DNA of 64,000 nt, taken from an uncultured Burkholderiales bacterium. Lineage in GTDB: Bacteria > Pseudomonadota > Gammaproteobacteria > Burkholderiales > Burkholderiaceae_C. The stretch covers positions 1-64,000 of the forward strand of contig CAILYC010000014.1 in NCBI GenBank assembly GCA_903838355.1, given 5' to 3'. A model generated the notes under the pieces. The model did no database searches, was not told where the DNA came from, and saw nothing but the letters and a program-made list of their open reading frames with translations. The position numbers were made by a program, and so were the translations under genes. Shown piece after piece: positions 8,615 through 17,277 of this stretch (positions within the stretch are counted from its first letter, which is position 1; every line of letters begins with the position of its first letter).

Positions 8615-10657
8615 TTATTTTTTGGAGTGGTATCGATTCATCAACGCTTCTTGGGCACTGTGCGTCATTTGCTTGACAGGAAGTCGATCTTTAACCTGAT
8701 GATAAATACCCTTGCCATCCAACTCCCAAGCATCTTGAGTATCGCCCAAATAAGCCAATAAGCACTCGTCGATGATACGTTGACGAAGTAAAGGGTCATT
8801 GACTGGCCAAGCAATCTCAATGCGCCTGAGCATATTGCGATTCATCCAGTCAGCACTGGAGAGATACAAACTCTCAACCTCACCGCAAGCAAAATAAAAA
8901 ACACGTGAGTGCTCTAAGAATCTTCCAATGATTGAACGCACACGAATATTCTCTGATTGTCTTGGAACTTGGGCTGGCAAAATACAAGCGCCTCTCACAA
9001 TCACGTCAATTTTTACACCTTCTCTTCCAGCGTTAATCAAAGCATGTGCCAAACGCTCATCGGTGAGCGAGTTCATCTTTAGAACAATTCTTGCATACTC
9101 ACCCTTGCGGGCAGATTGCCCCACTTGATTGATCGCTGAGACCAAATGATCATGAAGATAGAAAGGTGCCATCCAAAGGTGATGCAACTTCGGAAACGGA
9201 CTTTGGCTAGCCAGGTGGACAAATACTTCCTCTATATCGGAGGTCATTTTGACGTCCGCCGTTAAAAAACTCAAATCGGTGTACAAACGCGCAGTCTTGG
9301 CGTTGTAATTTCCAGTAGAGAGGTGAGCGTAGCGAACTAATTTTTTACCTTCTCGACGGGTGATCAATAGCATTTTGGCATGCGTTTTAAGACCTACCAC
9401 GCCATACACCACTTGAGCCCCAACTGACTCCAACTGCTCAGCCCAATTGATATTGGCTTCTTCATCAAAACGAGCTTTGAGCTCTACCACTGCGGTCACT
9501 TCTTTACCTCGTCGCACCGCCTCTCTGAGCAAATCCATTAACTCAGAGTCAGCACCCGTTCGGTAGATCGTTTGCTTGATGGCCAAGACATCTGGGTCGG
9601 TGACCGCTTCGCGCAAAAAAGTCAAAACGCCGGAAAACGTCTCAAAGGGTTGATGAATGAGAATTTCCCGACGTTTGAGTTGATCAAAGATCAGTTCGTT
9701 GGCCACCATTTCCGAGGGATAGCTTGCTTCATAAGGCTTGAAGAGCAAACTCGGCGCATCAACCAAATCGATGAGTTGTGTTAAACGGACCAAATTTACA
9801 GGGCCGTGGACTCGGTACAAAGCGGCCTCAGGCAACTGAAATTGTTTAAGCAAAAAGTGATACAACTCTGAAGAACACCCAGAAGAAACCTCCAGGCGCA
9901 CAGCTTGGCCAAATTGGCGATGCTCCAAACCTTGGCGCAATGCAGTTCTCAAGTTCTGGACGTCTTCTTCATCCACCATCAGTTCAGAATCTCGGGTGAC
10001 TCTGAACTGAGAAAATTGTCCGACATGCCGCCCCGGGAATAAATCACTCAAGTGGGCTCGGATGACACTACTGAGTGCTACAAACGAGGTTGATCGCCCT
10101 GCCACTTTAATGGGCAACTTAATAAAACGCGGTAATACTCTCGGCACCTTAACAATGGCAATTTCATTCTCGCGACCAAAGGCATCATGCCCCGTCAACC
10201 TGACAATGAAATTGAGTGATTTGTTGGCTACCAAAGGGAAAGGATGCGCTGGATCCAAACCAACAGGAACGAGAAGGGGTTTAACTTCTCGGTCAAAATA
10301 TTGTTTGACCCATTTTTTTTGAGCAACATTTCTGTCCGCATGGGAGATGATCCTTATTCCTGCATCATTGAAGGCCGGCATCAATGCATCGTTGAACAAG
10401 GCATATTGCTCGTGCACCAATTCATGCGCGGCTTGCGACAAAGATGTGTAGGTGTGTGAGCTGTAAAAAGCTTTCACATCATGATGAGAAACGGCTCTGA
10501 GATGCAAGGCCATTCGAACTTCAAAAAATTCGTCCAAATTCGACGATACAATGCACAAGTAACGCAACCTCTCAAGAATGGGCACATCAGCGCGCTTGGC
10601 CCAATCCATCACCCTATCATTGAAAGCCAAAATACTGGCGTCGCGAGCTAAAAACAT
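8615..10657 (-). CDS. ppk: Polyphosphate kinase Ppk1
   Basis: Reversible synthesis of polyphosphate from ATP (680 aa, family length about 690). The four-domain PPK1 layout is intact: N-terminal SNLDEFFEVRMA, a phospholipase-D-like core with the phospho-acceptor histidine in YAHLSTGNYN preceded by THAKMLLI, and the second conserved histidine in FLEHSRVFYF. It runs against ppx, with sixA downstream. A single Pho half-site upstream (10740-10746) has no partner at the right distance, so PhoB control is not shown here. Confidence 0.97.
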   Translation of the reverse strand: MFLARDASILAFNDRVMDWAKRADVPILERLRYLCIVSSNLDEFFEVRMALHLRAVSHHDVKAFYSSHTYTSLSQAAHELVHEQYALFNDALMPAFNDAGIRIISHADRNVAQKKWVKQYFDREVKPLLVPVGLDPAHPFPLVANKSLNFIVRLTGHDAFGRENEIAIVKVPRVLPRFIKLPIKVAGRSTSFVALSSVIRAHLSDLFPGRHVGQFSQFRVTRDSELMVDEEDVQNLRTALRQGLEHRQFGQAVRLEVSSGCSSELYHFLLKQFQLPEAALYRVHGPVNLVRLTQLIDLVDAPSLLFKPYEASYPSEMVANELIFDQLKRREILIHQPFETFSGVLTFLREAVTDPDVLAIKQTIYRTGADSELMDLLREAVRRGKEVTAVVELKARFDEEANINWAEQLESVGAQVVYGVVGLKTHAKMLLITRREGKKLVRYAHLSTGNYNAKTARLYTDLSFLTADVKMTSDIEEVFVHLASQSPFPKLHHLWMAPFYLHDHLVSAINQVGQSARKGEYARIVLKMNSLTDERLAHALINAGREGVKIDVIVRGACILPAQVPRQSENIRVRSIIGRFLEHSRVFYFACGEVESLYLSSADWMNRNMLRRIEIAWPVNDPLLRQRIIDECLLAYLGDTQDAWELDGKGIYHQVKDRLPVKQMTHSAQEALMNRYHSKK

Positions 10658-10866
10658 CTTAGAATATTAAATGGAATGATTTTTTAAGTTCATGCGCTAG
10701 CGCAAGAAGTCAGTAGGATTGTCTCTAATCATCATTTTAATGACAAAGTTTGCAATTTGTTCAATATTCGGTGAATTTTATGCACGAACGCGTTGAGGTT
10801 CTCTAGCCATCAAAAAGTCTTTGCGACCCAAACCAGAAAAATGTTGTCGAGAGAGAAATTTAAAGC

Positions 10867-11634
10867 TTAATTCTCAATCAACTCTTGAGTGGGATCTTCC
10901 ATGGTCAAGGGATTCCAAAATATCAACTCCAATTGACCTTTATGGTCCTCAACCATGGCCGAACAACTCTCAACCCAATCACCATCGTTGCAATACAGCA
11001 TACCGTTGATATCTCTAATTTGCGCTCGGTGAATATGACCACAAACCACGCCCTGTAAACCTCTTTGTCGAGCCTCATTGGCCAATGCATCTTCAAAGGC
11101 AGTGGCATGGTTCAAGGTAGATTTAACTTTATGCTTTAAGTAAGCTGACAAAGACCAGTAAGGCAAGCCAAAATACGCACGAACTTTGGCCAAAAGTCGA
11201 TTCAATTGAATCGTGAACTCATAAAGTGTTCCACCCACCACTGCCAGCCACTTGGCATACTTCACAACAACATCGAAATAATCTCCATGGGTGACCCATA
11301 AAGTACGGCCATCCAACAAGGTGTGGGTCGTCTCCGCCAAAATTGGAATATCCCCAAACTGATGATTCACAAAATGCCTGGCAAACTCATCGTGATTGCC
11401 TGGCACGTACGTGACTTTACAGCCCTTTCTTGCACGTCTAAGGAGTTTTTGTATAACATCGTTGTGCTCTTGGGGCCAGTACCATTTACGTCTGAGTTGC
11501 CAGCCGTCAACCACGTCACCCACCAAGTATAAAAAATCACTGCTGTTGTGCCTTAAAAAACTGAGCAACACGTTGGCTTGACAGCCAGGTGTACCCAGGT
11601 GAAGGTCAGAGATAAAGATCGTTCTGTAGTGCAT
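10867..11634 (-). CDS. plcP: PlcP-like phospholipase C, copy 1 (calcineurin-type phosphoesterase)
   Basis: Binuclear metallophosphoesterase of 255 aa with all metal ligands: DLHLG at residues 10-14, GDVVDGW, GNHDEFAR, a histidine in THGDYFD and GHIHRA near 197. Databases often name this family UDP-2,3-diacylglucosamine diphosphatase (LpxH-like). The signatures DGWQLRRKWYWPQ and YCNDGDWVES, however, are those of PlcP, which in Sinorhizobium and marine bacteria cleaves phospholipids to diacylglycerol under phosphate limitation. The ATG at 11634 overlaps the olsB-like stop (TGATG). A TTG one codon earlier is less likely. It is a paralogue of the gene at 27769-28536. The phospholipase role is inferred from family and context. 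Confidence 0.8.
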   Translation of the reverse strand: MHYRTIFISDLHLGTPGCQANVLLSFLRHNSSDFLYLVGDVVDGWQLRRKWYWPQEHNDVIQKLLRRARKGCKVTYVPGNHDEFARHFVNHQFGDIPILAETTHTLLDGRTLWVTHGDYFDVVVKYAKWLAVVGGTLYEFTIQLNRLLAKVRAYFGLPYWSLSAYLKHKVKSTLNHATAFEDALANEARQRGLQGVVCGHIHRAQIRDINGMLYCNDGDWVESCSAMVEDHKGQLELIFWNPLTMEDPTQELIEN

Positions 11635-12476
11635 CAATGACCCAAAAAATGCTTTCTATAGCGGTTAGGCAAGTCGCAAATGCGCATTAGCATGGGCAAA
11701 TCAGCGGTGTTGAAATCTGGATCCCATGCAGGAGCACCCAACACTTTGGCACCCAACTTTAAATATCCACGAATCAAGGCGGGTGGTTCGATAGGTTGTA
11801 GCGTTGAATATTGATCAACAGGCAAGGCCAACCAAGGTTTAACCTGAAGATCGACTGGCGCCATGTGAGTTTCTTTCAATTGAGCCCAAATGCTGGCTGC
11901 AGCTTGGCCACTGATAGCCCCATTGTGGAGCATTGGAATACTGGCGCAACCGATCATGACGTCCAAATGATTGCGAACCATGAACTCGGCCAAAGCGCCC
12001 CAAAGAGACAAAATAACCGACCCTTGACGGTAATTGGGATGAACACAAGATCTGCCGAGTTCCACCATCCGATCTTGAATCGTGCTTAGACTTGAAAGGT
12101 CAAATTCGGTCTGGGTGTAGTTACCACCCATGCGCTTGGATTGAACGGGTGTCAATACACGGTATGTTCCCACAACCTCTTGTGTATTTTGATCACGCAC
12201 AATCAGGTGCTCACAATATTCATCGAAAGAATCAATATCATGTCCAGCAAGGGGTGTCTGAACTCTGGCCCCCATCTCTCCAACAAAGATGGAGTAACGC
12301 AATCTTTGCGCTGAACGTACCTCATCGAGGTGACGGGCCCAGGTGACAGAAATCTGGCCCCGTGGAGCTAGGTTCGAAAAATTCGGTCGTGTAATCTCAC
12401 TTGTTCCGTGTTGAACTGTCCCTCTAGCAGCTGAAGAAGGTAACAAATCGTGCGATATTGCCAGCAACTCTTTCAT
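11634..12476 (-). CDS. OlsB-like GNAT N-acyltransferase, copy 1
   Basis: GNAT-fold acyltransferase of 280 aa in the OlsB/hemolysin-like family (Acetyltransf_5 type). Recognisable elements are QRLRYSIFVGEMGARV, the acidic FDEYCEHLIVRD, a VGTYRVLTP strand, and VELGRSCVHPNYRQGSVI as the cofactor-binding core. OlsB transfers a 3-hydroxyacyl group from ACP to the alpha-amino group of ornithine, the first step of phosphorus-free ornithine lipid. GGAGA precedes the ATG. The stop codon is fused with the start of plcP (TGATG), so the two proteins are made together. An acyl acceptor other than ornithine is possible. Confidence 0.75.
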   Translation of the reverse strand: MKELLAISHDLLPSSAARGTVQHGTSEITRPNFSNLAPRGQISVTWARHLDEVRSAQRLRYSIFVGEMGARVQTPLAGHDIDSFDEYCEHLIVRDQNTQEVVGTYRVLTPVQSKRMGGNYTQTEFDLSSLSTIQDRMVELGRSCVHPNYRQGSVILSLWGALAEFMVRNHLDVMIGCASIPMLHNGAISGQAAASIWAQLKETHMAPVDLQVKPWLALPVDQYSTLQPIEPPALIRGYLKLGAKVLGAPAWDPDFNTADLPMLMRICDLPNRYRKHFLGH

Positions 12477-12519
12477 CTTTTCTCCAATGTTTACGATTTA
12501 AAGAGTTTCAACAACTCTC

Positions 12520-12537
12520 ATGACGCAATCATGTCAA
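12520..12537 (-). promoter_or_regulatory. Candidate Pho box upstream of the olsB1-plcP1 pair
   Basis: On the minus strand TTGACAT (12537-12531) and GCGTCAT (12526-12520) are separated by 4 bp, each matching five of seven PhoB-box positions. The -10 expected 10 bp further on is weak (GAAACT). It lies in the 367-bp divergent region 12477-12843, which otherwise holds only the opposing porin promoter. I rate it below the other boxes. Confidence 0.55.
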
Positions 12538-12715
12538 TTTAGTGAAGAGTTATTGACAAAGTCGCGCGCCATGCTTAACAAATAAAAAGTCAAAAAAGTC
12601 CATCAACATTGAATAAATAAATCTTCCGTCTTTACCAAGGAGTCAATTGAATAAAGACGATTCATCATCGATGGGTTTTAACTCAATGCTTGAACATGAA
12701 GCAGAAATCAATGAC

Positions 12716-12749
12716 ACGTCATCAATTCGTCACAATAACCCTTTAAAGT
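12716..12749 (+). promoter_or_regulatory. Pho box and -10 upstream of the porin-pstS2 operon
   Basis: Direct units ACGTCAT (12716-12722) and TCGTCAC (12727-12733) with a 4-bp spacer on the plus strand, then TAAAGT at 12744-12749, 10 bp after the box. The -10 matches four of six consensus positions and is identical to the one upstream of the cysteine-cluster gene (30274-30269). The start codon of the porin gene is about 95 bp downstream. Confidence 0.75.
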
Positions 12750-12843
12750 GAATACATATAAATAAGACTTATAAGAATTGATCTGTAGAGTAATTGGTGT
12801 GTTTCGCAATCGATTAAGCTAAATTTAACAACACCTTCGCTCA

Positions 12844-14244
12844 ATGCTCGCTTTCTTTACACGACTTTGTATTATTGTTGGATTCCTTATAACATTGCCT
12901 GTGCTGGCCCAAAGAGTGGGTTCTGATACAGATGCCAATGATTCGAAATACAGCGCTTATCCAGAAAGAGAACCATCAATTTCAAAGGGACCCAATATCG
13001 ATAGCAGAGAAGAAACTTGGTCTGCAAAAGGACAGGTGACTATCGTTAATCAATCCTATGGCGGATTTGCTAGCAAATACACGGGCGCTAACAGCTTGGA
13101 CAACTCAAGATCAAGCAAGGAAACATTTGACTCCACTTTTTACTTGGGCGTTAAATTGTCGGGTGGTATTGAGTTTTATATCAATCCAGAAATCGATCAA
13201 GGCTTTGGTCTGAGCAACACTTTGGGTGTTGCAGGATACACAAGTGGTGAGGCCTACAAAGTTGGGCAGCAAAATCCATACTATCGTTTACCTAGAGCAT
13301 TTGTCCGTCAATCCATTGATCTTGGCGGAGAGGTCTTCCAAGTGGATGAACAGCCCAACCAAGTCGAAAAAGACATTACAAGTAACAATTTGACATTGAC
13401 CTTGGGTAAATTTTCAGTGGTGGATATTTTTGATACCAACACCTATGCTCACGATCCTAGATCAGACTTCCTCAACTGGTCAATTCTTGACGCTGGAGCA
13501 TTTGACTATGCTGCAGATGCTTGGGGATTCACTCAGGGGGCAACCGTGGAGTGGAACCAAGATTGGTGGGCGTTGAGGGCGGGATATTTTGCTCTGTCGA
13601 CGCAACCCAATCAACAAACAATTGACACCTCTTTTAGACAAAACGAATGGGTTGCTGAAATTGAGGAACACCACGCGTTAGGCCTGCATCCAGGAAAGCT
13701 CAAGCTATTGAAGTATGTCAACCAAGGCAACATGGGTTTATACGCCGATGCATTGGCATTGGGTAGCAAGAATGGGACTCCACCTGATACTGCATTAGTG
13801 AGAAAGATGAATAAAAAATCGGGTTGGGCTTTGAACTTCGAGCAAGAGTTGACTGATTCAATAGGGTATTTTCTAAAATACAGCAATAGTGATGGCGCAA
13901 AGGAAGCCTTTGATTTTACTGAGATAAATCAATCGATCGCCACGGGTTTTCTCATTAAAGGAAATTCTTGGAATCGTCACAACGACAGCTTTGGATTTGC
14001 TGTCGTGAACAACAAAATCAGCCATGAAGCTCAATCTTATTTTGTGGCAGGAGGCATGGGCATTTTGATCGGTGATGGCGCTTTAAATTACGGCAGCGAA
14101 TCAATTACTGAAACTTTTTACAACGTCGTATTCAACTCAACTTTTAACATGGCTTTGAATTTTCAAAATGTAAAAAATCCAGGATACAACAAAGACCGCG
14201 GACCGGTAAATATTATTGGAGTGCGTTTTCATGTCAATTTCTAA
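12844..14244 (+). CDS. OprB-like outer-membrane porin
   Basis: Outer-membrane beta-barrel of 466 aa with a signal peptide ending in PVLAQ. It resembles the carbohydrate-selective porin OprB family: GAFDYAADAWGFTQGATVEW, WWALRAGYFALS and a terminal strand RGPVNIIGVRFHVNF ending in phenylalanine. It is not of the OprP/OprO trimeric phosphate-porin type as far as I can tell. It is transcribed with a phosphate-binding protein behind a Pho box, so it probably admits phosphate or a phosphorylated solute, but the substrate is inferred only from context. Confidence 0.75.
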   Translation: MLAFFTRLCIIVGFLITLPVLAQRVGSDTDANDSKYSAYPEREPSISKGPNIDSREETWSAKGQVTIVNQSYGGFASKYTGANSLDNSRSSKETFDSTFYLGVKLSGGIEFYINPEIDQGFGLSNTLGVAGYTSGEAYKVGQQNPYYRLPRAFVRQSIDLGGEVFQVDEQPNQVEKDITSNNLTLTLGKFSVVDIFDTNTYAHDPRSDFLNWSILDAGAFDYAADAWGFTQGATVEWNQDWWALRAGYFALSTQPNQQTIDTSFRQNEWVAEIEEHHALGLHPGKLKLLKYVNQGNMGLYADALALGSKNGTPPDTALVRKMNKKSGWALNFEQELTDSIGYFLKYSNSDGAKEAFDFTEINQSIATGFLIKGNSWNRHNDSFGFAVVNNKISHEAQSYFVAGGMGILIGDGALNYGSESITETFYNVVFNSTFNMALNFQNVKNPGYNKDRGPVNIIGVRFHVNF

Positions 14245-15313
14245 ATTCAAAAAAAATACGAGGTATATTCCACTTAAAGACATACGATATTTAATACTTT
14301 TTTTTCTTTTAGGTTTGAACTTACAAAGTATCCAAGCCAATTCCGATATTATGGGTGCAGGCGCCACCTTCCCTCAGCCCATCATCCACACTTGGCTCTA
14401 TGCTTTTCAAAAGCAGCAGTCACTTACCGCCGAATACGAAGCATTGGGTTCTGCAGAAGGTATCAGGCGTATCACTTCTCGTTCAGTTGATTTTGGCGTC
14501 ACAGACATTGCACTCACACAATCCGAGCTGGCAAATGATGATTTGTTTCAGTTCCCCTTGGTTGCAAGCGGTATCACCCCGGTCATCAATTTGCCTGGTG
14601 TTAACGTCAAAGCGTTGAAAATAACTGGGCCATTGCTCGCTCGTATCATGATGGGGCAGATAATTGTCTGGAATGATCCAGAGATCAAAGCATTAAACCC
14701 CAACTTGGAACTTCCCTCCACACCTATATCCGTGATCCACCGTCAAGAAGGTTCTGGTACCACATTTACTTTCACACATTACTTATCCCAAGTCAGTCCT
14801 GAGTGGGATGCTCGTATTGGTATCGGATCTCAAGTAATGTGGCCCATCGGATTGGCAGTCAAAGGCAATGCCGGGATGGCTCAAGAGGTCAAATTATTGC
14901 CTGGATCGATTGGTTATATTGAATACATGTACGCCAAACAATACCAGTTGGCCACACCCAGTTTACAAAATACCGATGGACAATACGTCTCACCTTCATT
15001 GCACACATTCACACAAGCAACAAGCCAAGTCCGTTGGGCACGACCTTCATTTTATCAAAGTCTTATCAATATGCCTGGCGCCGAAAGTTGGCCGATTATG
15101 GCTGTTTCCTACGTTCTTCTTCACAAACTGCACAATGACGCGAAAGATGCCACTGAAACCTTAAAACTGTTAAACTGGATATATAACAATGGATCTGCCT
15201 TGGCCAAGGAGCAAGACTATATTTTGATCGATGATATTTCGGTTTTAAATCGGATTAAATCAGGTTGGGCTCAATTGCGCGACACAAAGGGTCAACTAAT
15301 TCAAAAGCCTTGA
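14231..15313 (+). CDS. Second phosphate-binding protein (PstS-like)
   Basis: PstS-family periplasmic protein, about 360 aa. The phosphate-binding elements are conserved: MGAGATFPQP, VDFGVTDIALTQ and RQEGSGTTFTF, parallel to those of PstS at 4412-5440. The ATG at 14231 is chosen because GGAG lies about 10 bp upstream. It gives a positively charged n-region and a hydrophobic segment ending in IQA before NSDIMGAG. A TTG at 14216 is the alternative. The gene overlaps the porin by 14 bp and has no permease genes of its own, so it may feed the main Pst system or act as a scavenging protein. Confidence 0.88.
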   Translation: MSISKFKKNTRYIPLKDIRYLILFFLLGLNLQSIQANSDIMGAGATFPQPIIHTWLYAFQKQQSLTAEYEALGSAEGIRRITSRSVDFGVTDIALTQSELANDDLFQFPLVASGITPVINLPGVNVKALKITGPLLARIMMGQIIVWNDPEIKALNPNLELPSTPISVIHRQEGSGTTFTFTHYLSQVSPEWDARIGIGSQVMWPIGLAVKGNAGMAQEVKLLPGSIGYIEYMYAKQYQLATPSLQNTDGQYVSPSLHTFTQATSQVRWARPSFYQSLINMPGAESWPIMAVSYVLLHKLHNDAKDATETLKLLNWIYNNGSALAKEQDYILIDDISVLNRIKSGWAQLRDTKGQLIQKP

Positions 15314-15322
15314 TAAAAAATC

Positions 15323-15730
15323 ATGACATCACTTAATCGATTTTTTTTAAATTTTTTAATTATTGGCCTTCTATTGACTTGCAATTTAATTTTTGCAAAG
15401 GGTGCTCCAATCACTCATCAAACAGCAAAAGATTTTAAAAATTTAATCATTCAAGGTGAACGCCCTGAGATTGTCGCTTGCATGGCGGCAACTTTAAATG
15501 AAATCAAACGCAATAAAACATTCGAAGCTTTTCATTGGCTTGACGCAACTTCAAAAACAGCGCTCATGCACGAAAATGAAATAAATGGTAAATTGACTAG
15601 GAATATCACACTGCAAGCGCAAGCAGTCTTGAGTGGTAAATCTTTTTTTGATCTCATCACACCACTGCAAATCGAATGCGAACAAGTTGACGAGGGTTAT
15701 CCCTTTTTGAAAATCACAATTGTTCATTGA
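15323..15730 (+). CDS. Small exported protein of unknown function
   Basis: Unrecognised 135-aa protein with a clear N-terminal signal peptide (hydrophobic stretch ending near IFAKG). The mature part is soluble, with two cysteines (around residues 53 and 113) that could form a disulfide in the periplasm. It starts 9 bp after pstS2 on the same strand, so it belongs to the same Pho-box-controlled operon. It may help the porin/PstS2 pair, but no motif shows how. Confidence 0.65.
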   Translation: MTSLNRFFLNFLIIGLLLTCNLIFAKGAPITHQTAKDFKNLIIQGERPEIVACMAATLNEIKRNKTFEAFHWLDATSKTALMHENEINGKLTRNITLQAQAVLSGKSFFDLITPLQIECEQVDEGYPFLKITIVH

Positions 15731-15895
15731 CCAAAGATACATTTTTTACACGAAAGACTGTAGAACAATACTTAAATTATTCCGTCTTAGATCAAAATTC
15801 CCGCAGGAGGTTGACTATATTGAGTCTGGTGCAAATTGCTTACCCTTGTAACCAATGAGAGGACTCATTAATGACATCATTAAATAATTACTTGA

Positions 15896-16636
15896 ATGAT
15901 TCTCTTTAAATACTTTCAATTAGCACAACATTTACTTCGTGCGGTTGTACTTTTAGCCTTTGTGTTTCCTTTTTTAAGCGTTAAGAATCAACGCATTCGC
16001 GTATCAAAATGGAGCAAGGAGCTATTGACCATATTCCAAATATACCCCGAATATTTAAATGTCAGTTTGATTCCTCAATCTGGAGGATTGTTAATATCCA
16101 ATCACATTTCCTGGATTGATATTTTCCTCATCAATAGCCATCAGTACAACCGGTTCGTCGCAAAATCTGAAGTTGCCTCATGGCCATTGTTTGGCTGGTT
16201 TGCAAATAGAATCAACACCTTGTTTATCGATAGAAATAGTAAAAGTGCAATCAAACATATCAATGCAAAAATCACCGAGTGCCTCAACAAAGGTGAGTAC
16301 ATATGCATATTTCCTGAAGGCACGTCAACAGATGGTAAATCAATTCTTCCTTTTAAAAGCAATTTATTACAGTCGGTTTTGAATTCAGATAAAGAGTGCA
16401 TACCACTGGCCATTACCTATGAAGAACTTCATTCAGGTGATCCATCAACAAGTACTGCATTCATTGGAGATATGACACTGCTCGAGTCCATCGACAAGAT
16501 CATGAGATCACCTCCTATAGTTGCAAAACTTATTTTCTTACCGCCATGCCTAGAAAATGAAGATCGAAAAAAACTGGCGATCGAGGCAAAAGTCAAGATT
16601 GAACAAGCTCGTAATAATGAAATTACTGTTTCATAG
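15896..16636 (+). CDS. OlsA/PlsC-like 1-acyl-sn-glycerol-phosphate (lyso-lipid) acyltransferase
   Basis: Membrane acyltransferase of 246 aa in the PlsC family. The catalytic NHISWID (H-x4-D) is near residue 68 and the acceptor-binding FPEGTS near 136. The N-terminal hydrophobic segment anchors it to the inner membrane. PlsC-type enzymes acylate lysophosphatidate, and the OlsA branch O-acylates lyso-ornithine lipid made by OlsB. An OlsB-like gene sits 3.4 kb away on the other strand and the operon context is phosphate starvation, so OlsA is my preferred reading, though PlsC is not excluded. The 165-bp gap before it shows no clear promoter. Confidence 0.72.
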   Translation: MILFKYFQLAQHLLRAVVLLAFVFPFLSVKNQRIRVSKWSKELLTIFQIYPEYLNVSLIPQSGGLLISNHISWIDIFLINSHQYNRFVAKSEVASWPLFGWFANRINTLFIDRNSKSAIKHINAKITECLNKGEYICIFPEGTSTDGKSILPFKSNLLQSVLNSDKECIPLAITYEELHSGDPSTSTAFIGDMTLLESIDKIMRSPPIVAKLIFLPPCLENEDRKKLAIEAKVKIEQARNNEITVS

Positions 16637-16651
16637 ATTTTTTCACAACAA

Positions 16652-16684
16652 ATAAAAAAAGCCAAGAATGTCGAGTTCTTGGCT
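16652..16684 (-). terminator. Rho-independent terminator after exbB
   Basis: A perfect 9-bp stem, AGCCAAGAA (16660-16668) with TTCTTGGCT (16676-16684), has a 7-nt loop. Read on the minus strand it runs into a long T tract (complement of 16652-16660). It ends the exbD-tonB-receptor-exbB transcript. Confidence 0.85.
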
Positions 16685-16709
16685 GCAGGTTTGAATAATG
16701 GGTGAAAGC

Positions 16710-17270
16710 CTAAAGTCTTAAAATTAACATTTTCAAGTGCTCACCAATACGTTCATTTCGATCACTTAAGAAATTAAATGCAACGAGGCCCACCAAGGCG
16801 ATTGAAATTCCAAGAGCAGTGGCATATAAAGCAGTACCAATCCCAGCACTAACACCCGCAGGATCTGACATGCCAGACTTGGAGAGCGCCAGAAAAGTAT
16901 CCACAATCCCAAATATTGTCCCCAACAATCCCATCAAAGGTGCTGCAGTGACAATGGTATCCAAAATCCATAAACGTGCACTCAATTCATCCTTTGCATG
17001 AATAAAAGCTGCATCAGCTCTATCTTGGAGTACCGACGGAATATAATTTTTATCTTTATCCTGCAAAAGTTTTTCAACCATCTCAGACACCACATCAGAG
17101 CCCAATAGGGAACTGATGTGGGCCTGGGTAGAATCAAAACTTGTCATGATGAGTTTTGCACGACGCAAATTCATACCCGAAAAAATAATTCTCTCGATAC
17201 TCACCACTGTTGCGATGATCGCCGACAAAATCATCAATCCAAAAGATGCTTGGTGCAAAAACTCAGTCAT
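16710..17270 (-). CDS. exbB: ExbB/TolQ-family proton-channel protein
   Basis: Inner-membrane MotA/TolQ/ExbB-family protein of 186 aa. An N-terminal helix is followed by a cytoplasmic domain and two long helices. The conserved core reads APLMGLLGTIFGIVDTF and GIGTALYATALGISIALVGLVAFN. With ExbD it uses the proton gradient to energise TonB. It starts 7 bp after the TonB-dependent receptor, at the promoter-distal end of the cluster, an unusual order because exbB usually precedes exbD. Confidence 0.88.
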   Translation of the reverse strand: MTEFLHQASFGLMILSAIIATVVSIERIIFSGMNLRRAKLIMTSFDSTQAHISSLLGSDVVSEMVEKLLQDKDKNYIPSVLQDRADAAFIHAKDELSARLWILDTIVTAAPLMGLLGTIFGIVDTFLALSKSGMSDPAGVSAGIGTALYATALGISIALVGLVAFNFLSDRNERIGEHLKMLILRL

Positions 17271-17277
17271 GGTTTAT

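Noticed and set aside
10740-10746. TTGTCAT on the minus strand upstream of ppk1 as a Pho box
   Set aside because: Neither neighbour at 11-bp distance resembles a second unit, so it is only a half-site.
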